Source of the DNA: Bacteroidia bacterium
Lineage (GTDB): Bacteria > Bacteroidota > Bacteroidia > B-17B0 > Aurantibacillaceae
Assembly (NCBI GenBank): GCA_020846335.1
Contig: JADLED010000038.1
Span: forward strand, 27,500-91,499
DNA: 64,000 bases
Direction: 5' to 3'
In this document: one piece after another, positions 48,780 through 58,587 of the stretch
How the letters are laid out: every line of letters starts with the position of its first letter
Position numbering within the stretch: position 1 is the stretch's first letter
Made by a program: the position numbers and the translations under genes
The notes under the pieces: generated by a model
What the model was told of the DNA's origin: nothing
Seen by the model: the letters and a program-made list of their open reading frames with translations, nothing else
Database searches by the model: none

Positions 48780-50280
48780 AAATTTCCTTGCGCATGCGGC
48801 CCACCGGAATATCTAACTGTTCGCGGTATTTGGCCACCGTGCGGCGGGCAATGTTGTAGCCCTTTTCGTTGAGTTTGGCGCAAAGTTCGTCGTCGGTTAG
48901 TGGGTGCTTTTTGTCTTCGTTGCCGACCAAATCTTTTAAAATGTTTTTTATTTCGCGGCTGCTTACTTCCTCACCGCTATCGGTGCTCATGCTTTCGCTA
49001 AAAAGTGTTTTTAATAGAAAGGTGCCATAGGGCGTTTGCACATATTTGCTGTTGGCCATGCGCGAAATGGTGGAAAGGTCCATGCCCACACGGTTGGCAA
49101 TGTCTTTTAAAATCATGGGGCGAAGTTTGTTTTCATCGCCAGTAGCAAAATAATCGTTTTGGTATTCGAGTATGCACTTCATGCAAATGGATAAAGTGGC
49201 ATAGCGTTGCTGCAAGGCTTCGATGAACCAAGAAGCACTTTCAATTTTGTTTTTTATAAAACCCGATGCCTCTTTGCTGCTTTTGTCTTTACTCCTCGAA
49301 TATTCTTTCAGCATTTCCTGATAGTCTTTGCTGATTTTTAAATCGGGCAGGTTACGGCCATTGATGCTTAATTCGGGTTTGCCATCGTTTACGGCCACAA
49401 TAAAATCGGGCACTACTGCGCTCGAAGTGGCTTCCTTGTTTTCGCTGTTTCCGGGTCTGGGGTCGAGGTGCGTTATTTCGCTGATAACTTCTTTTAGTTC
49501 TTCGTTATCAATTTCCAAACGCCGCAAAATTTTATCGTAATGTTTTTTCGAAAACTCTTCCATTTGGTGGTTAATCACCTCAATGGCCAGAATTATTTCG
49601 CGGGTTTTGTGTGGTTTTCTTTCAAGCTGAATAAGCAAACACTCCTGCAAATTGCGTGCGCCAATGCCGGGCGGGTCGAAGGATTGAATTGTTTTTAAAA
49701 CCTTTTCGAGGTCGGCCACCTGCACATTGAGGTTGTAATTAAAAGCCAAATCATCCACTATCAAATCCAGTTCGCGCCGAATGTAGCCATCTTCATCAAT
49801 GCAGCCAATCAGGTAATTCCCAATGGTGTATTCTTCTTCAGTAATATCTTTTAATCCTAACTGCTGTATTAAATTTTCCTGCAGGTCAATGCCATCCACC
49901 ACTACAAAGTCGCGCGATTCATCGTCGGCACCCTTGTTCACCACTTCGTATTTGTAGGAGTCCATTTCTTCATCGCCCATGTAATCTTCCATGCCCACCT
50001 CATCGGTAATTTTTTTGAGCTCATCTTCTTTCACATCGCCATTGTCGTCGTACTCAATTTCATTGGCTACTTCTGAGTTGTCGTCAGAATCTTCGTTGCT
50101 GTAAAGCTCTTCGTCGGTGGTATCGTTCAGGTCTTCTTCGAGGGCCGGATTTTCTTCGAGCTCTTCTTTTATTCGTTCTTCAAGTGCCAGTGTGGGCAAT
50201 TGCAACAACTTCATCAGCAGTATTTGCTGAGGCAGGAGTTTTTGAGACAGTTTAAGTTGTTGTGATTGCTTTAATGCCAT
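48778..50280 (-). CDS. rpoN: RNA polymerase sigma-54 factor
   Basis: LKQSQQLKLSQKLLPQQILLMKLLQLP; SFDPPGIGARNLQECLLIQL; C-terminal NIARRTVAKYREQLDIPVGRMRKEI (RpoN box ARRTVAKYRE). Confidence 0.95.
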   Translation of the reverse strand: MALKQSQQLKLSQKLLPQQILLMKLLQLPTLALEERIKEELEENPALEEDLNDTTDEELYSNEDSDDNSEVANEIEYDDNGDVKEDELKKITDEVGMEDYMGDEEMDSYKYEVVNKGADDESRDFVVVDGIDLQENLIQQLGLKDITEEEYTIGNYLIGCIDEDGYIRRELDLIVDDLAFNYNLNVQVADLEKVLKTIQSFDPPGIGARNLQECLLIQLERKPHKTREIILAIEVINHQMEEFSKKHYDKILRRLEIDNEELKEVISEITHLDPRPGNSENKEATSSAVVPDFIVAVNDGKPELSINGRNLPDLKISKDYQEMLKEYSRSKDKSSKEASGFIKNKIESASWFIEALQQRYATLSICMKCILEYQNDYFATGDENKLRPMILKDIANRVGMDLSTISRMANSKYVQTPYGTFLLKTLFSESMSTDSGEEVSSREIKNILKDLVGNEDKKHPLTDDELCAKLNEKGYNIARRTVAKYREQLDIPVGRMRKEI

Positions 50281-50281
50281 A

Positions 50282-51616
50282 TCAGTTCACGCTGCACAAA
50301 TTGTATTTCCCTTTTCCTTTTTGAATAATGATGTATTTATTTTTCACCAAATGTTTTGTGTTTACAAGCAATTCGTGTGTTTCAACTTTCTCTTTATTAA
50401 TTTTCACTCCTCCGCCCTGTATCATTTTTCTTGCTTCGCTTTTGCTGGGAAACACATTTGTTTTTTCTGCCAAAAGATCCAATACTGCTATTCCTGTTTC
50501 TAATTCAGTTCGCGAAACCTGAGATTTATCCATGCCATCAAAAACTTCTAAAAAAGTAGTATCATCCAGATTAATTAAATCCTGAATACCGCCATTAAAC
50601 AAAATGTTGCTTGCGTCAACGGCTGCACTGTATTTTTCTTCGCCGTGTACCAAAATGGTAAGTTCTTTTGCCAGTGTTTTTTGCAATACGCGTTTGCCGC
50701 GGTCTTTATTGTGTTCCGCAATCAGGTTCTCGGTTTCTTCTTTGGTATGAAATGTAAATATTTTTATAAAGTTGATGGCATCATCATCGCTTGTATTAAA
50801 CCAAAACTGATAAAACCGGAATGGTGATGTTTTTTCCGAATCGAGCCAAATGTTGCCGCTTTCGGTTTTTCCAAATTTGGTACCATCGGCCTTCTTAACC
50901 AATTGTGTGGTTAATCCCCAGGCTTTACCGTTACCTTTTCGGCGAATTAACTGTGTGCCCGTAGTAATGTTTCCAAACTGGTCCGATCCGCCCATTTGTA
51001 TTTTTACGTCCTTGTTTTTCCAAAGCCAGTAAAAATCGTAACCCTGAATGAGTTGGTAGGTAAACTCTGTAAACGACATGCCGCCACTTTCTTCTTCCGA
51101 ATCAGCTTCAGTCTCTTCATTTTCGTTTAATCGTTTTGGATTGATTCTGTTTTTTACAGAATCTTTTGCCATCATGTAATTAACAGTTATGTGTTTGCCT
51201 ATATCTCTGATAAATTCAAGAAAGGTATATCCTTTCATCCAGTCGTAATTATTTACCAGTTCGGCACCGCTTTTAGAATCGGTGAAATCAAGAAATTTTT
51301 CGAGTTGTTTTTTAAGTCCTGCTACGTTTTTGTTCAGAGTTTCCTCATCCTGCAAATTGCGTTCGGCCGATTTGCCGCTGGGATCGCCCACCATGCCTGT
51401 GGCACCACCAAGTAGTGCAATTGGTTTGTGCCCTGCTCTTTGAAAACGGATGAGTGTAAATATTTGTGTGAGGCTGCCTATGTGTAATGAATCGGCAGTG
51501 GGATCGAAACCAATGTAGCCGGTTACTGTTTCTTTTTTAAGTAATTCTTCGGTACCGGGCATTATGTCCTGCAGTAGCCCACGCCAACGCAATTCTTCAA
51601 CAAAATCTTCTTTCAT
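50282..51616 (-). CDS. tyrS: tyrosyl-tRNA synthetase
   Basis: [47 protein letters not shown]4 domain. Confidence 0.95.
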   Translation of the reverse strand: MKEDFVEELRWRGLLQDIMPGTEELLKKETVTGYIGFDPTADSLHIGSLTQIFTLIRFQRAGHKPIALLGGATGMVGDPSGKSAERNLQDEETLNKNVAGLKKQLEKFLDFTDSKSGAELVNNYDWMKGYTFLEFIRDIGKHITVNYMMAKDSVKNRINPKRLNENEETEADSEEESGGMSFTEFTYQLIQGYDFYWLWKNKDVKIQMGGSDQFGNITTGTQLIRRKGNGKAWGLTTQLVKKADGTKFGKTESGNIWLDSEKTSPFRFYQFWFNTSDDDAINFIKIFTFHTKEETENLIAEHNKDRGKRVLQKTLAKELTILVHGEEKYSAAVDASNILFNGGIQDLINLDDTTFLEVFDGMDKSQVSRTELETGIAVLDLLAEKTNVFPSKSEARKMIQGGGVKINKEKVETHELLVNTKHLVKNKYIIIQKGKGKYNLCSVN

Positions 51617-51701
51617 AGTAAAACAAAATTACAAATATTATACCAAGGTTATTGAACTTTTAAGCCCTCTTGTTATCACTTAATTTTTTTATATTAGTTG
51701 C

Positions 51702-52004
51702 ATGTTTATATACAATGTTACTGTAAATGTTTCGGCTGATTATTGCTCAGACTGGCTGCAATGGATGAAGGAAAAGCACATTGCGGATGTGATGAAAACC
51801 GGCTGCTTTGTGGACAGTCGCATTTTAAAAGTATTGTTTGTGGAGGATTTGGGTAATACCTATTCGGTGCAATACACTTTTTTGGAAATGGCAGATATTG
51901 AAAGGTATCAGAAACAATTTGCACCTGCCCTGCAGGCCGAGCACAAGGCGCGCTACGGCGAAAACTACACGGCTTTTAGAACGGTCTTGGAAATTGTGGA
52001 TTAA
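51702..52004 (+). CDS. DUF4286 family protein
   Basis: MFIYNVTVNVSADYCSDWLQWMKEKHIADVMKTGCF...YSVQYTFLEMADIERYQKQFAPALQAEH. Confidence 0.85.
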   Translation: MFIYNVTVNVSADYCSDWLQWMKEKHIADVMKTGCFVDSRILKVLFVEDLGNTYSVQYTFLEMADIERYQKQFAPALQAEHKARYGENYTAFRTVLEIVD

Positions 52005-52013
52005 CCCAATAAA

Positions 52014-52038
52014 AAAAGCCGGTAACCAACCGGCTTTT
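52014..52038 (+). terminator. intrinsic terminator
   Basis: AAGCCGGT-AACC-ACCGGCTTTT. Confidence 0.7.
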
Positions 52039-52108
52039 ACCAAAGCAACTAATTGCTTAACCCTTAATTATGACAATTGTTACTTATTCTCAATCAACAA
52101 AAACCAGG

Positions 52109-52546
52109 CTAGTTCATTTTAAACGGAGGTATTTTTCCGTCTTTCATTAACTGCAGGCTTTTCTTTTTATGTTCTTCAAAATTACCAAAGGCCAAAGCGT
52201 CCAACATTTCCTGGCGGGTCATGTCGGGGTTACCAAACTGGCGACGGATTTCGTCGGCACAGCGGTCCACATATTTTTCAAATTTAATTGGTGCCCAAAC
52301 GTATTCTTTTTTAACCGCGTCTTTTTTTATGGCAAACTCTTTAGGCAGCACGCCTTCAATTTTTGCTTTAATGTCAAGACCTTCGTATGTTTTAGGCAAT
52401 TGCCTGTTATCAAACATAAACGGTTTGCTGATAATGATGACATGCTTTTTTCTCTTAGGATCTATCATTGACAGTCCTTCGATGCGCAACCCTTTTTTCT
52501 TAAGGGTTCCGTATTTGCTTTCAAAATGCTTTAAAATTTCAAACAT
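52109..52546 (-). CDS. hypothetical protein
   Basis: 145 aa ORF on minus strand; plausible coding composition. Confidence 0.65.
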   Translation of the reverse strand: MFEILKHFESKYGTLKKKGLRIEGLSMIDPKRKKHVIIISKPFMFDNRQLPKTYEGLDIKAKIEGVLPKEFAIKKDAVKKEYVWAPIKFEKYVDRCADEIRRQFGNPDMTRQEMLDALAFGNFEEHKKKSLQLMKDGKIPPFKMN

Positions 52547-52767
52547 GTTTCTGATTCGGGGGACTAAGTTAACTATAAAATTGTTAATAACTTTATTTTT
52601 TAGACAAAAAGAGAATTATTTTATTACCCTAATTGTTATTTTTTGGTTTAAAAGCTGTTCAAAATCTTTTTATTAAAGGTTAATTTGCTAGAAAACAGAT
52701 AATTAGGAAGTTAGCTCCTGTTCTTTAAAAAAGCCTTGGGCCTTGGGCGCTTTTCGACTAAACCTTA

Positions 52768-53850
52768 TTATTTATAGACAAGCACGTTAAAAACGTAAGG
52801 ATTAATTTTTTTAATCTGTTCGGTACGTTTTAAGTGTTTAAGCGCGTTTTTCTTGTTTTTTAAGAGGGTTACCTCTTTTTGTGTGCTGTCGGGCGCGTTG
52901 CTGATGGTGCTGATGATTTCGCTGGCTTTTACAGCAAAGCCGGTGGCTTCGGCGCCTGAAATTTTTCCGCGAACCACACCAATAATGTTGCCATATTCGT
53001 CGAGCAAAGGGCCGCCGCTGTTGCCCGGATTAACCGGAATGGAAATTTGGTACATGCTGCTATCGTTGGCATAACCGCTCAACGAGCTGAGTGAGCCTTC
53101 GCCATAAACCATGTCTTCGCGCGGGTAACCAAGGGTAAATACTTTTTCGCCCACATCGCTGTTTTTTTCTTTAATGGAAAAAGGCACTTGCCAGTTTTTA
53201 ATCAACTCGGTGTTTTCTACTTTTAAAATGGCAATGTCGAGTTTGGGATTGCTTAGAATAACTCTTGTAAGCGAGCGCTCAAAATCCTTGTTTTGAATAA
53301 AAACACTGTCGGCATCCTTTACCATGTGGTAGCTGGTAATTACATAACCCTGATTGTTAAGGGCAAAGGCGCTGCCCTCAATTTTAGCCGGGGCATAAAC
53401 GGTGCGTTTTGGGCGGGTGATTCCTTCAACAATGCCGTCCTGTGAGGCTTTGAGGTCCATCACAATTCGGTTAAGGTTGGTAATCTGATTGTTTTGTTTG
53501 GTAAATAAATAGCCCCCGGTGCTTAGTAGTGCCACGGTTGTAAGCACTGCAATAAAGGCTGTACTGGCTGCCACCGCAATGGTTTTACCGTGTCGTTTGG
53601 CAAAGGTTTCTTCCTGATTAATGGAAAAGATTTTGGTATTGTGGCCATATTCTGTGTGGTGAATGGCCTTTAGTTTGTCTTTTAGTTGCTTGCGTTTGTT
53701 CTGGGTTTGCAGAACTTCCAGCAACTGTTTGTGTTCCTGAAAAGCCTTGTTAATAATTTCGTTGTTTTTAAGTTCGTTTTCGAAATTTGTTTTTTCTTCC
53801 CCGCTAAGTAAGCCGTTAAGATAATCGTCAAATAAATCTACCTGTCTCAT
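52768..53850 (-). CDS. anti-sigma factor-like N-terminus, one TM, and C-terminal trypsin-like (S1C/DegP-type) protease domain
   Basis: N-terminal DLFDDYLNGLLSGEEKTNFENELKNN; TM IAVAASTAFIAVLTTVALLSTGGYLF; protease motifs VITSYHMV (H), LDIAILKV (D), NPGNSGGPLL (S); no PDZ domain seen. Confidence 0.8.
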   Translation of the reverse strand: MRQVDLFDDYLNGLLSGEEKTNFENELKNNEIINKAFQEHKQLLEVLQTQNKRKQLKDKLKAIHHTEYGHNTKIFSINQEETFAKRHGKTIAVAASTAFIAVLTTVALLSTGGYLFTKQNNQITNLNRIVMDLKASQDGIVEGITRPKRTVYAPAKIEGSAFALNNQGYVITSYHMVKDADSVFIQNKDFERSLTRVILSNPKLDIAILKVENTELIKNWQVPFSIKEKNSDVGEKVFTLGYPREDMVYGEGSLSSLSGYANDSSMYQISIPVNPGNSGGPLLDEYGNIIGVVRGKISGAEATGFAVKASEIISTISNAPDSTQKEVTLLKNKKNALKHLKRTEQIKKINPYVFNVLVYK

Positions 53851-53862
53851 GTCTTTAAATAA

Positions 53863-54444
53863 TTATTCCTGTTCAATTGTTGTATGGTCAAAAAAATGTT
53901 TTTTTAATCGTTGGAGGCACTTGTATTTTTGGGTTTTGGCATTGTTGGCATTGGTGTACCCAAATTTTTCGGCAATTTCCTCCATGTTTAGTTTATATAC
54001 ATAAAAGTCTTTAATAAGTGTGGCGCAGGGTTCTCCGAGTTCCAAAAGGCTTTTATTCATTTGTTCAATTTCGTTTTCTTTACCTTCGTGCTCCGTTATT
54101 TCTTCGGTTACATCGGCCACCTCGTTTTCCTCCTCCTCTTTAAACAGAAACGTTTTCCCTCCTTTTTTAAGTTGCTTTAGCCAAAGGCGTTTGGCTACCG
54201 AATAAATGTAGGTTTGCAACTGACATTTTAGTTCGAAACCGGTTTTGTTGGCATTTTCATAGAGCACAATAATGGTCTCCTGGTAAATGTCCTGAGCCGC
54301 TTCCTGACTGCCACTGTTATTAACAATAAGTTTAAGAACGATGTTGTAGTACTTTTTGTACAGGGCTGTTAATACCTCATTATCTCCGCTTCGTAAGCCA
54401 TCAATAAATTGGTTGTCGGTAAACTGCACACTCCTTTTTGACAT
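53863..54444 (-). CDS. ECF-type RNA polymerase sigma factor
   Basis: LRSGDNEVLTALYKKYYNIVLKLIVNNSGSQEAAQDIYQETIIVLYENA...; sigma-4 region MEEIAEKFGYTNANNAKTQKYKCLQRLKK. Confidence 0.88.
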   Translation of the reverse strand: MSKRSVQFTDNQFIDGLRSGDNEVLTALYKKYYNIVLKLIVNNSGSQEAAQDIYQETIIVLYENANKTGFELKCQLQTYIYSVAKRLWLKQLKKGGKTFLFKEEEENEVADVTEEITEHEGKENEIEQMNKSLLELGEPCATLIKDFYVYKLNMEEIAEKFGYTNANNAKTQKYKCLQRLKKHFFDHTTIEQE

Positions 54445-54683
54445 ACGAGCCCTGTTAGCGTTAATTCTCTTTTTTGATAAAGGTAACCTGTATTAAAGCA
54501 GATTTTATTTTTTAATTGCAATTATTTACTCAAAACATGGGTAACCCAAATTATTTCCAATTTTATTACACTGGTAATCAGTACGTTATGGCCATTTGTC
54601 GGATTTTTTATTTTTTATTCGGTTACCTTTTTAAGCTTGTGGGTATTAATGTAAAATTAATCAACAATTTAAAATTCAAAAAA

Positions 54684-54920
54684 ATGAAAAACGTATTATC
54701 AATTATCGCCGTAGCTGCTTTAACTGCAGGTTTCGTATCATGTGGTCCTTCTGCTGAAGAAAAACAAAAAATGGAAGAAAGAGCTAAGTTTGTAGCCGAT
54801 TCTACTGCCAATGCTATCAGCACTACTATGGAAACTACTGCTGCTCCGGTTGATTCTGCCGCCGCTGCTGCTGCTGCCACTACTGAAACAGTTGCTCCTG
54901 CTGCTGAAGAAAAACATTAA
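54684..54920 (+). CDS. small lipoprotein, Ala-rich tail
   Basis: MKNVLSIIAVAALTAGFVSCGPSAEEKQKMEERAKFVADSTANAISTTMETT... lipobox. Confidence 0.75.
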   Translation: MKNVLSIIAVAALTAGFVSCGPSAEEKQKMEERAKFVADSTANAISTTMETTAAPVDSAAAAAAATTETVAPAAEEKH

Positions 54921-55032
54921 TATTTGTGTTTAGTTAGTTAGCTGAATGGCCTCAAAGCGAAATGCTTTGGGGCTTTTCTGTTTTTTACTTAGTTTTGTTA
55001 TCCTAATTATTTTTAGAATTAATTCCAATCCT

Positions 55033-55263
55033 ATGAACAAAAATTTAATCTTATCCGCCCTTGCTCTTGTATTTGCGCTCATTTCATGTGGCCCCGCTGC
55101 CGAAAACCGACAAATTATGCACGAAAGGGCTAAAATTTTTCAGGATTCGATTGCCAACGTTATCCGCACAACCATTGCCGAGGCCGAAGGTCCTGCACCT
55201 GCAAGCCCCGTTATAGTTGTACCGCCAACGCCTACCGCAGCAGCAACACCTACCACAAAATAA
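55033..55263 (+). CDS. small lipoprotein, paralogue of previous
   Basis: MNKNLILSALALVFALISCGPAAENRQIMHERAKIFQDSIANVIRTTIAEAEG...; same block as upstream gene. Confidence 0.7.
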   Translation: MNKNLILSALALVFALISCGPAAENRQIMHERAKIFQDSIANVIRTTIAEAEGPAPASPVIVVPPTPTAAATPTTK

Positions 55264-55285
55264 TTTATTACGCCAACTTTTCTTT

Positions 55286-56365
55286 ATGGAAATTACAGTT
55301 GAAAAAGTGCTTGATGCCCTTAGGTACGTGGATGATCCTGATCTTAAAAAAGATTTGGTTACCCTGAACATGATTCGCGATGTGGCCGTGGATGGAAAAA
55401 ACATTGCGTTTACCGTGGTGCTTACCACCCCGGCCTGCCCAATGAAAGACATGATACACAACGCCTGCATGAATGCCATTTTGCATTTTGTGGACAAAGA
55501 GGCCAAGGTAAAAATCAACATGACTTCGAATGTAACTTCTAAAAAAGAGAAGGACGAAACCACTTTGCGCGATGTAAAAAACATTATTGCAGTGGCCAGT
55601 GGAAAAGGTGGTGTTGGAAAAAGCACCATTGCTGCCAACCTGGCTTTAGGCCTCGTTAGGCAGGGCGCTAAAGTGGGACTGGTGGACGCTGATATTTACG
55701 GCCCATCCCAGCACATTATGTTTGGTGTAACTTCGGATGCGCCGGGAAACGCTGTTTTTGAAGGACAGAAAAAAATGGCACCGGTTGAAAGCTACGGTGT
55801 AAAAATAAATTCGGTTGGCTTTATGGCCGGACCCAATCAGGTTATTGCACTAAGAGGACCAATGGCCAGCAAAGCGCTTTCACAATTATTTTTTGATACC
55901 GTTTGGGGTGAGTTGGATTACCTTATTGTGGACTTGCCTCCCGGTACCGGCGATATTCAGATAAGTTTGTGCAGTTCGGTGCCCTTAACAGGTGCGGTAA
56001 TTGTATGTACACCTCAGGATGTAGCCCTTGCCGATGCCCGCAAAGGCATTGCGCTTTTTCAGCTCGAACAAATTAATGTGCCCATTTTAGGTTTGGTGGA
56101 AAACATGGCCTGGTTTACGCCTGCCGAATTGCCCGAAAACAAATATTACATTTTTGGTAAAGACGGCGTGAAACATTTGGCCGAAGAACTCAATTTGCCC
56201 TTACTGGCTCAGGTGCCACTGGTGCAAAGTGTGCGCGAAGCCTCAGATGCCGGCCGCCCTGCTGTTATGCAGGAAAGCACCACGTCGTCGGATTGTTTTA
56301 TTGAAATGGCACAAAACATTGCGCAACAGGTGGCTATTAAAAATGCCAGTGTGACTTTGGTCTAA
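55286..56365 (+). CDS. mrp: Mrp/NBP35-family Fe-S cluster carrier ATPase
   Basis: IIAVASGKGGVGKSTIAANLALGL; DIYGPSQHIMFG; YLIVDLPPGTGDIQISL; VVCTPQDVALADARKG. Confidence 0.93.
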   Translation: MEITVEKVLDALRYVDDPDLKKDLVTLNMIRDVAVDGKNIAFTVVLTTPACPMKDMIHNACMNAILHFVDKEAKVKINMTSNVTSKKEKDETTLRDVKNIIAVASGKGGVGKSTIAANLALGLVRQGAKVGLVDADIYGPSQHIMFGVTSDAPGNAVFEGQKKMAPVESYGVKINSVGFMAGPNQVIALRGPMASKALSQLFFDTVWGELDYLIVDLPPGTGDIQISLCSSVPLTGAVIVCTPQDVALADARKGIALFQLEQINVPILGLVENMAWFTPAELPENKYYIFGKDGVKHLAEELNLPLLAQVPLVQSVREASDAGRPAVMQESTTSSDCFIEMAQNIAQQVAIKNASVTLV

Positions 56366-56387
56366 TTACCAAAAAGTTATATCTTTA
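56356..56387 (+). promoter_or_regulatory. Bacteroidota promoter
   Basis: TTTG-N20-TATCTTTA, overlapping the mrp 3' end. Confidence 0.45.
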
Positions 56388-56422
56388 TTAGTGTTAGACA
56401 CAAAGGTGTGTGACAACTACCA

Positions 56423-57488
56423 ATGAAAAAAACACTCTTTGTTGCATTACTGGCTTGTTCGGTGGCATTACAGGCTCAAAAAAAAGCCAAACACTCATTT
56501 AGGAACAAACTCTTCCGTTTATACTAAAAATTCGGCAAGCAGCAGCCTATATGGTTTTACTACATTCACTGCGCCATATCAGGAAATTACCGGCACTCTT
56601 TTAACGGGTGGGCAAAAGTGGGACGACCCGGATTTTGATGTGCCCATTGGTTTTAATTTTAAAATTTATAACGACCAAAACGACACGATTGTTTTTTCGG
56701 GTGGCTCTTTTGGCACTTTTGATGACCCTGCAAATGATCCGGTGATAACACTGGCGGCACCCATGTTTGAGGATTTGTGTGACAAGGCCTTTGATCCAAA
56801 TGTTGATTCAGAGGGCGATCCGGGTGGAACCTCAGCCATATCTTATACCACCACGGGCACGGTTGGTAGCCGCACCTGCGTAATTCAGGTAAAAAATGCC
56901 GGATTTTTTGGTGAAAACGATGTGAATGGTACTTCTACAAGTGTTGTTAATTTTCAATTATGGTTGTATGAAACCACCAACGATATTGAGTTTAGATTTG
57001 GTACAACCAACATTCTAAATCCTTCTGATAATTTAGAAAATCCGAATGGGTTTTTGAGTGGCCTTGCCGAAGACCTGGATGCAAACAGTGGTTTGTGCAC
57101 CAACTCGGATGTGCTTTATGGCCCGCACAACAATCCTATTAAGGGTTTACTCAATGGCGTTTCGAATGTGATTACCGGCCAAATTCAAAGCGGCAGGGTT
57201 TACAGATTTGCGAGGGTAAATAATTTTGTGGGTATTGATGCCACTGTGCAATTGCCTGAATTTAGTATTTATCCAAATCCTGCACGTAACACTCTTTTTA
57301 TAAATGGCAATCAGTTGTCAGAGGCCGCCTCTGTTGAGTTTTTTGATGTAACAGGAAAACGAGTTTGTTCTTTGCCTTTAAAGAATCAGATTGACATATC
57401 TGCTTTTAAAGCAGGAATATATTTTATGAAGATTTGTAACGCTGAAAAAGCCGTTGTATTTAGCAACAAATTAATTATTGCCGACTAA
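56423..57488 (+). pseudogene. T9SS type A secreted protein with frameshift at an A8 tract (56478-56485)
   Basis: ATG 56423 gives MKKTLFVALLACSVALQAQ then stops; removing one A joins it to ...KKPNTHLGTNSSVYTKNSASSS... of the 56439 ORF; CTD FSIYPNPARNTLFINGNQLSEAAS...GIYFMKI. Confidence 0.8.
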
Positions 57489-58441
57489 GCCGGTATTTGC
57501 TGTTTTAAATTCACCAACATATTTTCCACCAACTTAGGCAAATCGTATTTTACTTTCCAACCCCAGTCTTTTTGAGCAGCTTCGTCGTTAATGCTTTGCG
57601 GCCAGCTATCGGCAATGGCCTGACGGAAATCGGGTTTATACGTAATCGTAAAATCAGGAATGTGTGTTTTTATTTCGTCGGCAATTTGTTTTGGGCTAAA
57701 GCTCAATCCCGATAAATTATAACTGCCTCTTATTTTAATTTTTTCGGCGGGCGCCTGCATAATTTCGATGGTGGCTCTGATAGCGTCTTCCATGTGCATC
57801 ATGGGCAGCGTTGTGTGTTCGCTTAAAAAGCTTTCGTACCTGCCGTTTTTTAATGCTTCGTGAAAAATATGTACGGCATAATCGGTGGTGCCTCCGCCCG
57901 GTGCGCTTTTCCAGCCAATTAAGCCCGGGTAGCGCAGGCTGCGTGTATCAACCCCGTGTTTTTTAAAATACCATTCGCACCAGCGTTCGCCGGCCTGTTT
58001 GCTTATGCCATAAATGGTGGAAGGTTCCATTACCGTATTTTGTGGTGTGTTTATGGCCGGTGTGGTTGGACCAAAAACCGCAATGGAGCTTGGCCAGTAA
58101 ATTTGTTTGATGTGTTTTTCTTTGGCTAAATCCAGCACATGAAACAAACTTTCCATGTTGAGTTTCCAGGCAAACATGGGGTTTTGTTCGCCAGTGGCCG
58201 AAAGCAGCGCTGCCAAATGGTACACCTGGGTGATGCCGTGTTTTTTTACAATGTCGAACAGCGCATTTTTGTCCAAAGCATCCAACTGTTCAAATTCCGC
58301 ATCTTTTAATCCTTCAGAGGCTTTTAAATCGGAGGCAATAACGTTTGCGGCTCCATAAATTTTTGAAAGGTTTTCGGTTAACTCAACTCCTATCTGGCCT
58401 CCGGCGCCAATAATGAGTATTTTTTCGTTTGTGCTCAACAT
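57485..58441 (-). CDS. NAD-dependent epimerase/dehydratase, L-threonine dehydrogenase-like
   Basis: ILIIGAGGQIGVELTENLSKIYGAANVIASDLK; STIYGISKQAGERWCEWYFKKHGVDTRSLRYPGLIGWKSAPGGGTTDYAV. Confidence 0.88.
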   Translation of the reverse strand: MLSTNEKILIIGAGGQIGVELTENLSKIYGAANVIASDLKASEGLKDAEFEQLDALDKNALFDIVKKHGITQVYHLAALLSATGEQNPMFAWKLNMESLFHVLDLAKEKHIKQIYWPSSIAVFGPTTPAINTPQNTVMEPSTIYGISKQAGERWCEWYFKKHGVDTRSLRYPGLIGWKSAPGGGTTDYAVHIFHEALKNGRYESFLSEHTTLPMMHMEDAIRATIEIMQAPAEKIKIRGSYNLSGLSFSPKQIADEIKTHIPDFTITYKPDFRQAIADSWPQSINDEAAQKDWGWKVKYDLPKLVENMLVNLKQQIPA

Positions 58442-58587
58442 GTTTGAATCGGTATTGGTTAGGAACTATTTTGTACCTTTACAAACGTAAAAATAATTTT
58501 TGATTTATTGTTCGGCCTTGCACTTAAAGCAGGCAATGCATCAGAAAAAAAATTAATAGTATAACCTGCAATTATACTTTATTATTT

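Noticed and set aside
52715-52770. Tandem CCTTGGG CCTTGGG with a terminator-like hairpin downstream of the protease gene
   Set aside because: Stem is bulged and no convincing U-tract on the correct strand; too weak to annotate
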